Origin: Oxalobacteraceae bacterium UBA6704
GTDB taxonomy: Bacteria; Pseudomonadota; Gammaproteobacteria; Burkholderiales; Burkholderiaceae_D
Reading direction: 5' to 3'
Length of the DNA stretch: 47,993 nt
Assembly: GCA_002454505.1 (NCBI GenBank)
Contig: DKJA01000126.1
Coordinates: forward strand, 9,563 to 57,555
Made by a program: the position numbers and the translations under genes. How positions within the stretch are numbered: the first letter of the stretch is position 1; each line of letters starts with the position of its first letter. Below the pieces are notes generated by a model. It ran no database searches, was not told the DNA's origin, and saw nothing but the letters and a program-made list of their open reading frames with translations. Below, piece after piece: positions 1 to 7,654 of this stretch.

Positions 1-1
1 G

Positions 2-694
2 GCCATCGGCCTGCTCGGCGCCGGCGGACAGATGGTGCTGTTCTATGCGGTGAAGGCCGGACCGGCCTACCTGATCTTCCCGCTCATCGCGCTGTCGCCG
101 GTGATCACGATCGCGCTGTCATTCCTGTTCCTGCACGAACGCACCGGCCGGATGGGCGTGATCGGCATCGTGCTGGCGGTATGCGCACTGCCGCTGTTCG
201 ATTACAGCCCGGGCGGCGCCCCGCAGCAGTACGGGCTGTGGTTCGTGCTGGCGCTGGGCGTGCTGGTCGCATGGGGCCTGCAGGCCTACTTCATGAAGCT
301 GGCCAATGCCCACATGGATGCCGAAAGCATCTTCTTCTACATGACCGCGAGTGCGCTGCTGTGCATTCCGGTGGCGCTAGCAATGACCGATTTTTCGCAG
401 CCGATCAACTACGGTCCGTCCGGGCCGCTGCTGGCCGCCGTCACGCAGGTGCTGAACGCGATCGGCGCGCTGACGCTGGTGTATGCGTTCAGGTACGGCA
501 AGGCGCTGACGGTGTCGCCGCTGGTCAACGCCGGCGCGCCGCTGCTGACCACCGTGATCGCGATGGCGCTGGCCGCCACCATGCCGGGCGGCTACCGGCT
601 GGCCGGCATCGTGCTGTCGCTGGCGGCCGCGCTGTTCCTCGCGCTGCAGCCGGAAGAGGGCGCGGCGCCTGCCGAATCAACCAAAGGAGTCTGA
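2..694 (+). CDS. DMT/EamA-family permease, 5'-truncated by the window edge
   Basis: The frame is already open at base 2, so the true start lies outside the window; 230 residues are visible. They form a run of strongly hydrophobic helices with short charged links, ending in a typical EamA C-terminal half (LVYAFRYGKALTVSPLVNAG near the end) and a polar tail. The family are inner-membrane drug/metabolite or sugar permeases of about 10 helices, so roughly two thirds is seen. The stop is 2 bp before the next gene, whose ribosome binding site lies inside this gene. This placement at the head of an amino-sugar operon suggests it imports the substrate; that role is inference. An unrelated metabolite exporter is the alternative. 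Confidence 0.85.
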   Translation, partial: AIGLLGAGGQMVLFYAVKAGPAYLIFPLIALSPVITIALSFLFLHERTGRMGVIGIVLAVCALPLFDYSPGGAPQQYGLWFVLALGVLVAWGLQAYFMKLANAHMDAESIFFYMTASALLCIPVALAMTDFSQPINYGPSGPLLAAVTQVLNAIGALTLVYAFRYGKALTVSPLVNAGAPLLTTVIAMALAATMPGGYRLAGIVLSLAAALFLALQPEEGAAPAESTKGV

Positions 695-696
695 CA

Positions 697-2019
697 ATGG
701 AATACATGTTGAATCTGGTGCGCCGCCACAAGGCCGGCGCACCGGTCGGCATCCACGCGGTGTGCTCGGCGCACCCGCTGGTGATCGAGGCGGCCATGGA
801 AGTGGCGGCAGCGGCAGGGCCGGCACAGTCGGTACTGATCGAAGCCACGTCGAACCAGGTGAACCAGGATGGCGGCTATACCGGCATGACCCCAAGCGCC
901 TTCCGCGATTTCGTGTACGACATCGCCGACCGCGTCGGCCTGGCGCGCAGCCGCGTGCTTCTCGGCGGCGATCACCTGGGCCCCAATGCGTGGCAGGGCG
1001 AAAGTGCCGATGCCGCCATGGCCAAGGCCGAGGTGCTGATCGAACAGTACGTCACGGCGGGCTTTCGCAAGATCCACCTGGATTGCTCGATGTCGTGCGC
1101 CGGCGATCCGGTGCCGCTGCAGGATGACGTGGTGGCCGCACGCGCCGCGCGCCTGTGCGCCGTGGCCGAACGCGCGTGGCAGGCTGCCGGCGGCGAGGCG
1201 CCCGTCTACGTGGTCGGCACCGAAGTGCCGGTGCCCGGCGGCGCGCACGAAGACCTGGCGGAGCTGAGCGTCACCACGCCCGCCGCGGCGGCGCAGACGA
1301 TTGCATCGCACCGCAGCGCATTCGCCGCCGCCGGGCTGGATGCCGCGTGGCCGCGCGTGGTCGGCCTGGTGGTGCAGCCCGGGGTCGAGTTCGACCACCA
1401 CAAGGTGATCGACTTCCGCCCCGAGCGCGCCACGGACCTCAGTCGCATGATCGAAGACGTGCCCACGCTGGTCTACGAAGCCCATTCGACCGATTACCAG
1501 ACGCCGGCCAACCTGGCTGCGCTGGTCGCCGGGCACTTCGCGATCCTCAAGGTAGGCCCTGGTGCCACCTTCGCGCTGCGCGAGACGCTGTGGGCGCTGG
1601 CCGATATCGAGACGGCAATGGCCGGCGACGGCAAGGGCTCCGGCTTCAAGGAGACCGTGCTGGAAGTGATGCGCGCCGAACCCGAATACTGGCGCAAGTA
1701 CTACAGCGACGATCCGCGCCGCGCGCGCTTCGACCAGCAGTACAGCCTGAGCGACCGGATCCGTTACTACTGGCCGCATCCAACCATCCAGGCGGCGCAG
1801 GCGCGCCTGCTGGCCAGCCTGGAACGGGACACGCCGCCGCTCACGCTGCTCAGCCAGTACCTGCCGTTCCAATATGAAGCGGTGCGCGAAGGGCGCCTGG
1901 CCAACCGTCCGGCCGATTTATTGAAAGAGGGCGTGGCCAGGGTGCTGCGCCAGTACATGGACGCTTGTAACACGAACGCTTGTAACATGGACGCCTGCAC
2001 GGCAGGCGCCGCAACATAG
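697..2019 (+). CDS. kbaZ: D-tagatose-1,6-bisphosphate aldolase non-catalytic subunit / AgaZ-like (GatZ-KbaZ family)
   Basis: The 440-residue product starts at ATG 697 behind AAAGGAG (683-689). It has GatZ/KbaZ family hallmarks: IEATSNQVNQDGGYTGM near residue 46, LLGGDHLGPN near 90, and KIHLDCSMSCAGD near 125. In enterics this subunit supports the class II aldolase that splits tagatose-1,6-bisphosphate. In Shewanella-type GalNAc pathways the homologue AgaZ was proposed to act as tagatose-6-phosphate kinase. No catalytic KbaY/GatY subunit is in the window, so the exact reaction is open. Downstream agaS-like and kinase genes support amino-sugar use. The C-terminus ends in an odd Cys-rich tail made of three 15-bp repeats (1957-2001), which I regard as a late addition. 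Confidence 0.9.
   Translation: MEYMLNLVRRHKAGAPVGIHAVCSAHPLVIEAAMEVAAAAGPAQSVLIEATSNQVNQDGGYTGMTPSAFRDFVYDIADRVGLARSRVLLGGDHLGPNAWQGESADAAMAKAEVLIEQYVTAGFRKIHLDCSMSCAGDPVPLQDDVVAARAARLCAVAERAWQAAGGEAPVYVVGTEVPVPGGAHEDLAELSVTTPAAAAQTIASHRSAFAAAGLDAAWPRVVGLVVQPGVEFDHHKVIDFRPERATDLSRMIEDVPTLVYEAHSTDYQTPANLAALVAGHFAILKVGPGATFALRETLWALADIETAMAGDGKGSGFKETVLEVMRAEPEYWRKYYSDDPRRARFDQQYSLSDRIRYYWPHPTIQAAQARLLASLERDTPPLTLLSQYLPFQYEAVREGRLANRPADLLKEGVARVLRQYMDACNTNACNMDACTAGAAT
1957..2001 (+). repeat. Three tandem 15-bp units at the 3' end of the kbaZ-like gene
   Basis: Units at 1957-1971, 1972-1986 and 1987-2001 share the pattern (atgg/acga)acgc(t/c)tg and encode MDACN, TNACN and MDACT. Units 1 and 2 differ at only three positions near their start. 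The tail adds three evenly spaced cysteines five residues apart. Confidence 0.7.
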
Positions 2020-2030
2020 GAGTTGGAAGC

Positions 2031-3227
2031 ATGCCAGTCGCAGACAGCAACAAGAACCGCAACATCCTCGGCATCGGCGAAGCGCGGCTCGACGCCGCCG
2101 GCGCCGGCCTGACCGCGCGCGAAATTGCGCAGCAACCCGCCGTGTGGCCCGAGATCGAGGCGCTGGTCGCGGGTCAGCGCGCCGCGCTGGACGCGTTCCT
2201 CGGCCCGCTGCTGGCGCGTGGCGACCTGCGCATCGTGCTGACGGGCGCCGGCACCTCGGCCTTCATCGGCGAATGCCTGGCGCCGGCCATGCTTGCCGGC
2301 GGCCGGCGCGTGGAGGCCGTGCCCACCACCGACCTGGTCTCCGGTCCGCAGCAGTTCCTGCAGCCGAAAGTGCCGACGCTGCTGGTGTCGTTCGGCCGTT
2401 CCGGCAGCAGCCCGGAAAGCGTGGCCGCCGTCGCACTGGCCGACCAGCTGGTCGACGAGGTGTATCACCTGATCATCACCTGCAACGTGGACGGCGCCTT
2501 GTGCAAGCAGGCGCAGGGCCGCGCCAACACGTATGTGATCGTGCTGCCCGATGCCACGCATGACCGCGGCTTCGCCATGACCACCAGTTTCACGTCGATG
2601 CTGCTGGCTGCAGCCGGTGCGTTCGGCGTGCTGCCGACGGGTGCCGCCGCCGCGTCGTCGTCGGCCGCTGCGCGCGTGCTGGACACGATGCTGCCGCTGC
2701 TGGATGCACTGGTTGCGCGCCGCTTCCGCCGCGTGGTTTACCTGGGCAGCAATGGCCTGCGCGGGCTGGCCCGTGAAGCGTCGCTCAAGCTGCTGGAGCT
2801 AACCGATGGCCAGGTGGTGGCGCTGTTCGATTCGCCGCTGGGGTTCCGCCACGGCCCCAAGACCATCGTCGATAGCGACACGCTCGTGGTTGTGTTCCTG
2901 TCGAACGACGCCCAGGCGCGCCGCTACGACATGGACCTGCTGCGCGAACTGCGCAACGATGGCCGCGCCGGCCGCGTGCTGGCGCTGAGCGGCCGCGACG
3001 AGCCGGAACTGGGCGACGATTGCATCACGCTCGAAGGCGTGGCGCAGGCCGACGACCTGGCGCTGGCGCTGCCATACATCCTGTTCTGCCAGGCCTTCGC
3101 GCTGCTGCAATCGCTGGCGTTGAACTTGCGCCCGGATACGCCGAGCGTGTCGGGTACCGTCAACCGCGTGGTGCAGGGCGTCACCATCTATCCGCTGACG
3201 GGAGCCGGCCGTGTTCCTCGGGGTTGA
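2031..3227 (+). CDS. agaS: SIS-domain amino-sugar-phosphate deaminase/isomerase, AgaS-like
   Basis: The 398-residue protein starts at ATG 2031 behind AGGAG that overlaps the kbaZ stop (2018-2022). It carries two SIS sugar-phosphate-binding halves: GAGTSAFIG at 72-80 and FGRSGSSPES at 121-130 in the first; EASLKLLELTDG at 249-260 and FRHGP at 272-276 in the second. AgaS-type enzymes convert galactosamine-6-phosphate to tagatose-6-phosphate plus ammonia in the cytoplasm. The neighbours (tagatose-phosphate enzyme, sugar kinase, DeoR regulator) fit that step. The end overlaps the kinase start by 17 bp, so translation is likely coupled. A glucosamine-type substrate cannot be excluded from sequence alone. 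Confidence 0.88.
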   Translation: MPVADSNKNRNILGIGEARLDAAGAGLTAREIAQQPAVWPEIEALVAGQRAALDAFLGPLLARGDLRIVLTGAGTSAFIGECLAPAMLAGGRRVEAVPTTDLVSGPQQFLQPKVPTLLVSFGRSGSSPESVAAVALADQLVDEVYHLIITCNVDGALCKQAQGRANTYVIVLPDATHDRGFAMTTSFTSMLLAAAGAFGVLPTGAAAASSSAAARVLDTMLPLLDALVARRFRRVVYLGSNGLRGLAREASLKLLELTDGQVVALFDSPLGFRHGPKTIVDSDTLVVVFLSNDAQARRYDMDLLRELRNDGRAGRVLALSGRDEPELGDDCITLEGVAQADDLALALPYILFCQAFALLQSLALNLRPDTPSVSGTVNRVVQGVTIYPLTGAGRVPRG

Positions 3228-4179
3228 CGGCGGCGGTACCAAGACGGCGTTCGCGCTGGTCGACGGGCAGGGGCGCGTGCTCGCGCGCCATGAAGAGAGC
3301 AGCGCCTACTATCTCGAAGTGGGCATGGATGGTGCGGCCGCTGTGCTGGCGCGCGGCTGCGCGGCGGTGCTGGCCGCCGCCGGAGTTGGCGCAGGCGATG
3401 TGGCATTCGCTTTCTTCGGCCTGCCGGCCTACGGCGAGGACCGCGCCGTGCAGCCGCAGCTCGATGCGCTGCCGCGCGCCGTGCTGGGCCACGGCCGCTA
3501 CCTGTGCGGCAACGACATGGTGTGCAGCTGGGCCGGCTCGCTGGCCTGCGCCGACGGCATCAGCGTCATCGCCGGCACCGGTTCTATGGCGTACGGCGAA
3601 GTCAAAGGGCAGCGGGCCCGCGCCGGCGGCTGGGGCGAGCTGTTCAGCGACGAAGGCTCGGCCTACTGGATCGCCCGCGCAGGGCTGGCGCTGTTTTCGC
3701 GCATGAGCGACGGCCGGGCGCCGCGCGGCCCATTGCACGCGCTGATGCGCACCCGCCTCGCGTTGCAGGACGACCTCGATCTGTGCCAGGTGGTCTATGG
3801 CGAACTGAAAGGGGAGCGCAGCAAGGTGGCCGCGCTGTCGCGGCTCGTCTCGGAAGCGGCGGAGCAGGGCGACCTGCAGGCGGCTGCGATCATCGAGTCG
3901 GCCGCCGCCGAGGTGGCCGCGCTGGTCGATGCGGTTCGTGGCCAGCTCGGTGTCGACGCTGGCACGGAAGTGGCGGTGTCCTATTCCGGCGGCCTGTTCG
4001 GCGCGGAAGGACCGCTGCGCGTGCCGTTCGCGCGGGCGCTTGCCGCCAGCAAGGCCGGCGTCTACCGCGTGGTGACACCGCGCCTGCCGCCCGTGCTTGG
4101 TGCCGCGCTGTATGCGGCACGCAATGCGGGCACGCCGCTGGATTCCGCGGCGCTCGAGCGCCTGGCTGGCGCGCACTAA
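3211..4179 (+). CDS. BadF/BadG/NagK-type amino-sugar kinase
   Basis: The 322-residue protein begins at GTG 3211, preceded by GGGAG at 3200-3204, inside the end of the agaS-like gene. ASKHA-fold motifs are clear: phosphate-1 loop GVDGGGTKT at 4-12, NDMV with the likely catalytic Asp at 102, and AGTGS at 121-125 for the adenosine/phosphate-2 region, followed by GGWGELFSDEGSAYWI. The family phosphorylates N-acetylglucosamine or related amino sugars at the expense of ATP. Here it is the likely entry kinase for N-acetylgalactosamine or galactosamine. No deacetylase gene is in the window, so if the substrate is acetylated that enzyme must be encoded elsewhere, perhaps upstream of base 1. Confidence 0.85.
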   Translation: MFLGVDGGGTKTAFALVDGQGRVLARHEESSAYYLEVGMDGAAAVLARGCAAVLAAAGVGAGDVAFAFFGLPAYGEDRAVQPQLDALPRAVLGHGRYLCGNDMVCSWAGSLACADGISVIAGTGSMAYGEVKGQRARAGGWGELFSDEGSAYWIARAGLALFSRMSDGRAPRGPLHALMRTRLALQDDLDLCQVVYGELKGERSKVAALSRLVSEAAEQGDLQAAAIIESAAAEVAALVDAVRGQLGVDAGTEVAVSYSGGLFGAEGPLRVPFARALAASKAGVYRVVTPRLPPVLGAALYAARNAGTPLDSAALERLAGAH

Positions 4180-4217
4180 AAGCGTCAGCATGTCGTGAGC
4201 ACGCCGCAAGGCGACGA

Positions 4218-4247
4218 GCAGGGCCAGAACTGTCGTGCCGGCCCTGC
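4218..4247 (+). other. Perfect hairpin between kinase and DeoR genes
   Basis: GCAGGGCC (4218-4225) and GGCCCTGC (4240-4247) form an 8-bp stem with a 14-nt loop. There is no T-tract directly after it, so it is a possible attenuator, pause site or processing point rather than a classic terminator. It could set lower expression of the regulator than of the enzymes. Confidence 0.5.
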
Positions 4248-4292
4248 GCTGATCTGGTAAGCTGTTGTTTTATCAAAATTATTCGTCCGATC

Positions 4293-5060
4293 ATGGGGCA
4301 AACCGGTCAGCGCCGCGACACCATCCTTAAAGCACTTACCGAACACACCTCGGTACAAGTCAGCGAGCTCGTAAAACAGCTCAACGTTTCGGCGGTGACG
4401 ATCCGCAGCGACCTGAATGCACTAGAAGCGCAGGGCCTCGCGATCCGCAGCCACGGCGGTGCGACGCTGGCCCGCATGCCGCCGACCGAGCACACGGTGT
4501 CGCAGAAAGACGCGCTCAATCACGAACAGAAGGAGCGCATCGGCGCACTGGCTGCGCGCCTGGTGAAGCCGGGCGAGAACATCATCATCGATTCGGGCAC
4601 CACGACGCTGTCGCTGGCCCGCCATCTGCGCGACGCCCATAACGTGACGGTGATGACCAATGGCCTGAACATCGCCTGGGAACTGGTCAACGCACCCGGC
4701 GTGGACCTGATCCTGACCGGCGGCCTGCTGCGCAAGCAGTCGCTGTCCATCCAGGGCCTGCAAGCCGAGGCCTGCCTGCAGGCCTACGGCTTCGACAAGC
4801 TGTTCCTCGGCGTCGACGGCCTCGACCTGCAGTTCGGCGTGACCACCCACCACGAGGCCGAAGCGAGCCTGAACCACAAGATGGTCGAACGCGCCAGGAA
4901 AGTCATCGTGCTTGCTGACTCGTCGAAGTTCGGGTTCATCAGCCTGCATCGCATCGTGCAGCTCGATCGGGTCGATACCGTTGTTACCGATGGCGATATC
5001 AGTCCGCAGTATCGGGATGGGTTGCGGGACGCGGGGATTGAGTTGCTGGTTGCCGACTGA
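4293..5060 (+). CDS. DeoR/GlpR-family transcriptional regulator (AgaR-like)
   Basis: The 255-residue protein from ATG 4293 opens with a DeoR winged helix: residues 8-60, with VSELVKQLNVSAVTIRSDLN as the recognition helix region followed by the HGGA signature. The C-terminal sugar-phosphate sensor shows DSGTTT near 91-96 and LFLGVDGLDLQFGVTT. Such proteins usually repress sugar operons and are released by a phosphorylated sugar. It is the last gene of the amino-sugar cluster, 113 bp after the kinase, so it is the likely local repressor. An in-frame extension reaches far upstream but overlaps the kinase gene and lacks DeoR homology, so this ATG was chosen even though its ribosome binding site is poor. 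Confidence 0.88.
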   Translation: MGQTGQRRDTILKALTEHTSVQVSELVKQLNVSAVTIRSDLNALEAQGLAIRSHGGATLARMPPTEHTVSQKDALNHEQKERIGALAARLVKPGENIIIDSGTTTLSLARHLRDAHNVTVMTNGLNIAWELVNAPGVDLILTGGLLRKQSLSIQGLQAEACLQAYGFDKLFLGVDGLDLQFGVTTHHEAEASLNHKMVERARKVIVLADSSKFGFISLHRIVQLDRVDTVVTDGDISPQYRDGLRDAGIELLVAD

Positions 5061-5401
5061 GGACGGCTGACGAACCGATGCTTCGTCCTGAGCTTAACAA
5101 CATCTGGTACCAAGGCAGTGCGAATGGCGGCTATCGGCCAGAAGCGGTCGTTCCCCAGTGGACGCCACTTAGCATTACCTATTAGTTGGAGAGGCTGTTG
5201 CTCATTGTTTTAGAAAATACGGCCGTCGGTTAAGCGAACATTCGGACAAAAAACTTAGCATCCAATTTACAGGTAAGAGAAGAGGCATTCACAAGCCTAA
5301 TGAGACATATGAAACTAATTTAATGTCCTATAAGCTATGTAAAGGGTGCGAAGTAGCCGTATCTACCTTTTGCTAATTTTGAACGGAGCTCAGATAATAA
5401 C
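5061..5401. other. Non-coding, AT-richer gap with one copy of the dispersed hairpin repeat
   Basis: I see no gene here. Composition drops visibly after about 5170. One copy of the window's dispersed repeat sits at 5135-5152. The last 20 bases hold a GGAG (5385-5388) 13 nt before the next ATG, a loose ribosome binding site. The change in base composition marks the left edge of a probably acquired segment. Confidence 0.5.
5135..5152 (+). repeat. Dispersed hairpin-type repeat, copy A
   Basis: CGGCCAGAAGCGGTCGTT at 5135-5152, preceded by a decayed left arm (GGCGGCTAT). Related copies lie at 11983-12012 and 12534-12556. Confidence 0.6.
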
Positions 5402-6163
5402 ATGCGTATTCCAATATTTGGGCTAGCTATTTTCGGCACTATAGTTTTTGTCCTAACTGCGTTTTGGCCATTTGTAGTTGCGAACACGTTAGATGAGGCA
5501 GTCGTGGGATTGTACTCTCGAGAATTTTTCGAAAACGTATTGGTCGAAGCGCACGGAGCCATTATGGATCTTTTTGTCGTTGGCGTCGTAATTTTCTGGT
5601 TCGAAAAGCGAAGAGCTAATTCTGATACGATAAGCTTACACAAAAATACTTTGGCAGACCTCAAGTTCTATAGAGGAACTGATGCATCTTATAGGATCTT
5701 AGGGCAAATAAAGCGATTGCTTGAGCTTGGAGTAAATTCTTTCCAACTACCGGAGGCGGCGCTAGATAATATCGAGATGTCCGATATTTCACTGATAAAG
5801 TCGAATCTCCGCGCTGCAAATTTTACTAATACAACGTTGAGTCGGATCACCTTGGAAAAATGCGAGCTCGACGCTGCCGTATTTAGCGGGAGTCGCTTTA
5901 AACATGTGACTCTAAAAAATATCAAGCTCCGCAGGGCTAATTTTCAGGGAGCAAAATTGAATGGTTGCGACTTCACAAGTTGTGAACTTCAAAGAGCAAA
6001 CTTCACAAACGCAGATCTACGTAGTGCGATATTCAAGGGAGTGGACTGCCGAGGAGTAAATTTTAGAAATGCAGACCTTCGTAGTGCAAATTTTATCGGA
6101 GCTATAAATCTACACCCGGACGCATTTATACATGCGAAAAACGCTCAACATGTTAGACGATAA
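5402..6163 (+). CDS. Membrane-anchored pentapeptide-repeat protein
   Basis: The 253-residue product has two hydrophobic segments (about 3-28 and 50-68), a basic stretch (EKRRANS), a helical linker to about 125, then roughly 110 residues of pentapeptide repeats. Examples are LRAANFTNTT, LRRANFQGAKLNGCDF, LQRANFTNADLRSA and FRNADLRSANF. Such repeats fold as a right-handed square beta-helix and usually mediate protein binding. The repeats probably face the cytoplasm; I cannot name a partner or function. The gene is markedly AT-richer than its neighbours and uses codons such as TTT, AAT, ATA and AGA freely, a sign of horizontal transfer. It is alone on its strand. Confidence 0.8.
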   Translation: MRIPIFGLAIFGTIVFVLTAFWPFVVANTLDEAVVGLYSREFFENVLVEAHGAIMDLFVVGVVIFWFEKRRANSDTISLHKNTLADLKFYRGTDASYRILGQIKRLLELGVNSFQLPEAALDNIEMSDISLIKSNLRAANFTNTTLSRITLEKCELDAAVFSGSRFKHVTLKNIKLRRANFQGAKLNGCDFTSCELQRANFTNADLRSAIFKGVDCRGVNFRNADLRSANFIGAINLHPDAFIHAKNAQHVRR

Positions 6164-6493
6164 AGCTGGTGCGCTGGTCGCCAGCAATAATAACGGCGGG
6201 GGAATCGAACCACCCATCCAGGTTTCCCCGTTTCATCAAGAGGTTTCCCCCTATCAACAGCACCAGCCCGCTGACTTACAAATATATCACCTCCATAAGA
6301 GGTCTGCAATCTCACTCCGATCGGTTACTCAGTGAAAGCCTGCAAAGCTCGCTAAGGCAGTCGATGTTGCACTGAACTTCACAGCGTTATCGAATGAGTC
6401 AACACAACAAAGTGGATCCAGTTGACTGAGGTATGACTATGTTGTCTGCAACGGGGCATAAGCCGTCGTACACCGGAGTGTCGATAGCAGGTT
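6164..6493. other. Non-coding gap with a T-arm-like motif and a 21-bp-spaced direct repeat
   Basis: No convincing gene. GGCGGGGGAATCGAACCA (6195-6212) reads on the minus strand like a tRNA T-loop region, TGGTTCGATTCCCCC, but no cloverleaf can be built around it. AGGTTTCCCC occurs twice, at 6220-6229 and 6241-6250, one start exactly 21 bp after the other. The rest shows nothing I recognise. Confidence 0.4.
6220..6250. repeat. Direct repeat AGGTTTCCCC, 21-bp period
   Basis: Two identical 10-mers start at 6220 and 6241. Two helical turns of spacing would put them on the same DNA face, as for a dimeric binding protein, but no protein can be named. Confidence 0.5.
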
Positions 6494-7546
6494 CTAATGA
6501 CCGCCAGCAGCACGTGCTACGCCACCATCGAGTTGTCGCTGCATCAGCTCCTTGGCGGTCGCGAGTGCATCGTCCACCTTTACCGCAACATCCGGGATGA
6601 CGCCCACGCCCTCCCAGTTGGTATGGGTGATCGGGCTGATCGAGCGCCTGCTCGGGATGAAGGCAGCAAAATGCTCGCTGAGACGATACGGGCGCGAAGC
6701 GTTGGCGCCGCCCCAGGTGCGTTCGCCGATCACCGTGGCGCGTTTCAGCGCCTGCAGCTGGTACGCGAATGATTCGGCGGCGGACTTCGTATTGGGGCCT
6801 GCCAGGATAAGGACCGGCTTCTTGCCACCATAGCGTTTGCCGTCGAGCTTGTCCTGCGTCCAATACTGCGTGGTGATGCCGGTCGCACGTTCCCAGGTGT
6901 CATCGAGGCGGGTGCGCTCATCGACCAGATAGCTGATCAGCAGCGCCACCGAGTCGCCCCCGCCACCGCCGTTGTTGCGCAGATCGATGATGAGGCCATC
7001 GGTGTCGGCGAGTTCATTCATCGCTGCGCCAAACTTGTCGGATACGAGGAAAACCGGCCCGAACATGGAAATCTGCAGATAACCAATCTTCGGGCTGAGG
7101 TGTTCGACCTTTTCGACGCCAAGGTTCGATGCGAGCACCCTTGCAAGCACGGCAGGCGGCACCTGTTTTTCCCACTCCGCCCGCGTCTGCGGTGGCGGCG
7201 GCATAACGTCATCAGGCGGCACCGGACGGGGACTGAAACTGACTAACAGATGCTTATCGTGGACAACGCCATCGATGTCATCGAACAGCTGTTTGGCCAG
7301 CTGTTTGCCGTCCGTGATGCCATCGTACTTGCCCTCGCGCTGTTGCTGGCGCAAGACGGCCTCGACTTGTTGGGCCTTGTCCGGAAAAACGTAGTTGGCA
7401 TTCACCTTGGCAATCAGCGCATCGATGACTTCCGATCGGGTCGCCCGATCGACCTCCACTGCTGGTGGCGATGGGGGCGTGCCGGCGATTGCCGCTGTCG
7501 CGGTCAGCAATGACAAAGACAGTGCGACCATCCATTTCGTTTTCAT
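6494..7546 (-). CDS. Secreted S41-family (tricorn/IRBP-type) peptidase
   Basis: The 350-residue protein begins with a Sec signal peptide (MKTKWMVALSLSLLTATAAIAG), so it acts in the periplasm or outside. The S41 core is complete: HDKHL with His99, the LIIDLRNNGGG strand-loop at 186-195, nucleophile Ser255 in TKSAAESF, and WEGVGVIPDV with Glu312. This set fits the His-Ser-Glu machinery of tricorn-type members rather than the Ser-Lys dyad of tail-specific proteases. There is no PDZ domain. AAAGGAAA precedes the ATG. A paralogue with the same blocks (RSISPITHTNWEG is identical) lies at 28111-29139. It follows the LytTR regulator gene on the same strand by 108 bp and may be its target; that is inference. 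Confidence 0.88.
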   Translation of the reverse strand: MKTKWMVALSLSLLTATAAIAGTPPSPPAVEVDRATRSEVIDALIAKVNANYVFPDKAQQVEAVLRQQQREGKYDGITDGKQLAKQLFDDIDGVVHDKHLLVSFSPRPVPPDDVMPPPPQTRAEWEKQVPPAVLARVLASNLGVEKVEHLSPKIGYLQISMFGPVFLVSDKFGAAMNELADTDGLIIDLRNNGGGGGDSVALLISYLVDERTRLDDTWERATGITTQYWTQDKLDGKRYGGKKPVLILAGPNTKSAAESFAYQLQALKRATVIGERTWGGANASRPYRLSEHFAAFIPSRRSISPITHTNWEGVGVIPDVAVKVDDALATAKELMQRQLDGGVARAAGGH

Positions 7547-7654
7547 TATTTTCCTTTCACATCAATGTGGGGCAACGATCAAGTGCGAACGGAACCAAAA
7601 AACGCGCCGTCAGCACACGGGCGGCCGATCGGCAGGCGGGCTTCAACAACCCTG

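Noticed and set aside
592..1872. 426-codon minus-strand open frame opposite the kbaZ-like gene
   Set aside because: Antisense shadow; the plus-strand product matches the GatZ/KbaZ family throughout.
6160..6300. tmRNA or tRNA gene on the minus strand
   Set aside because: Only a T-arm-like stretch is present. No acceptor stem, anticodon arm or tag-peptide resume codon could be found around it.
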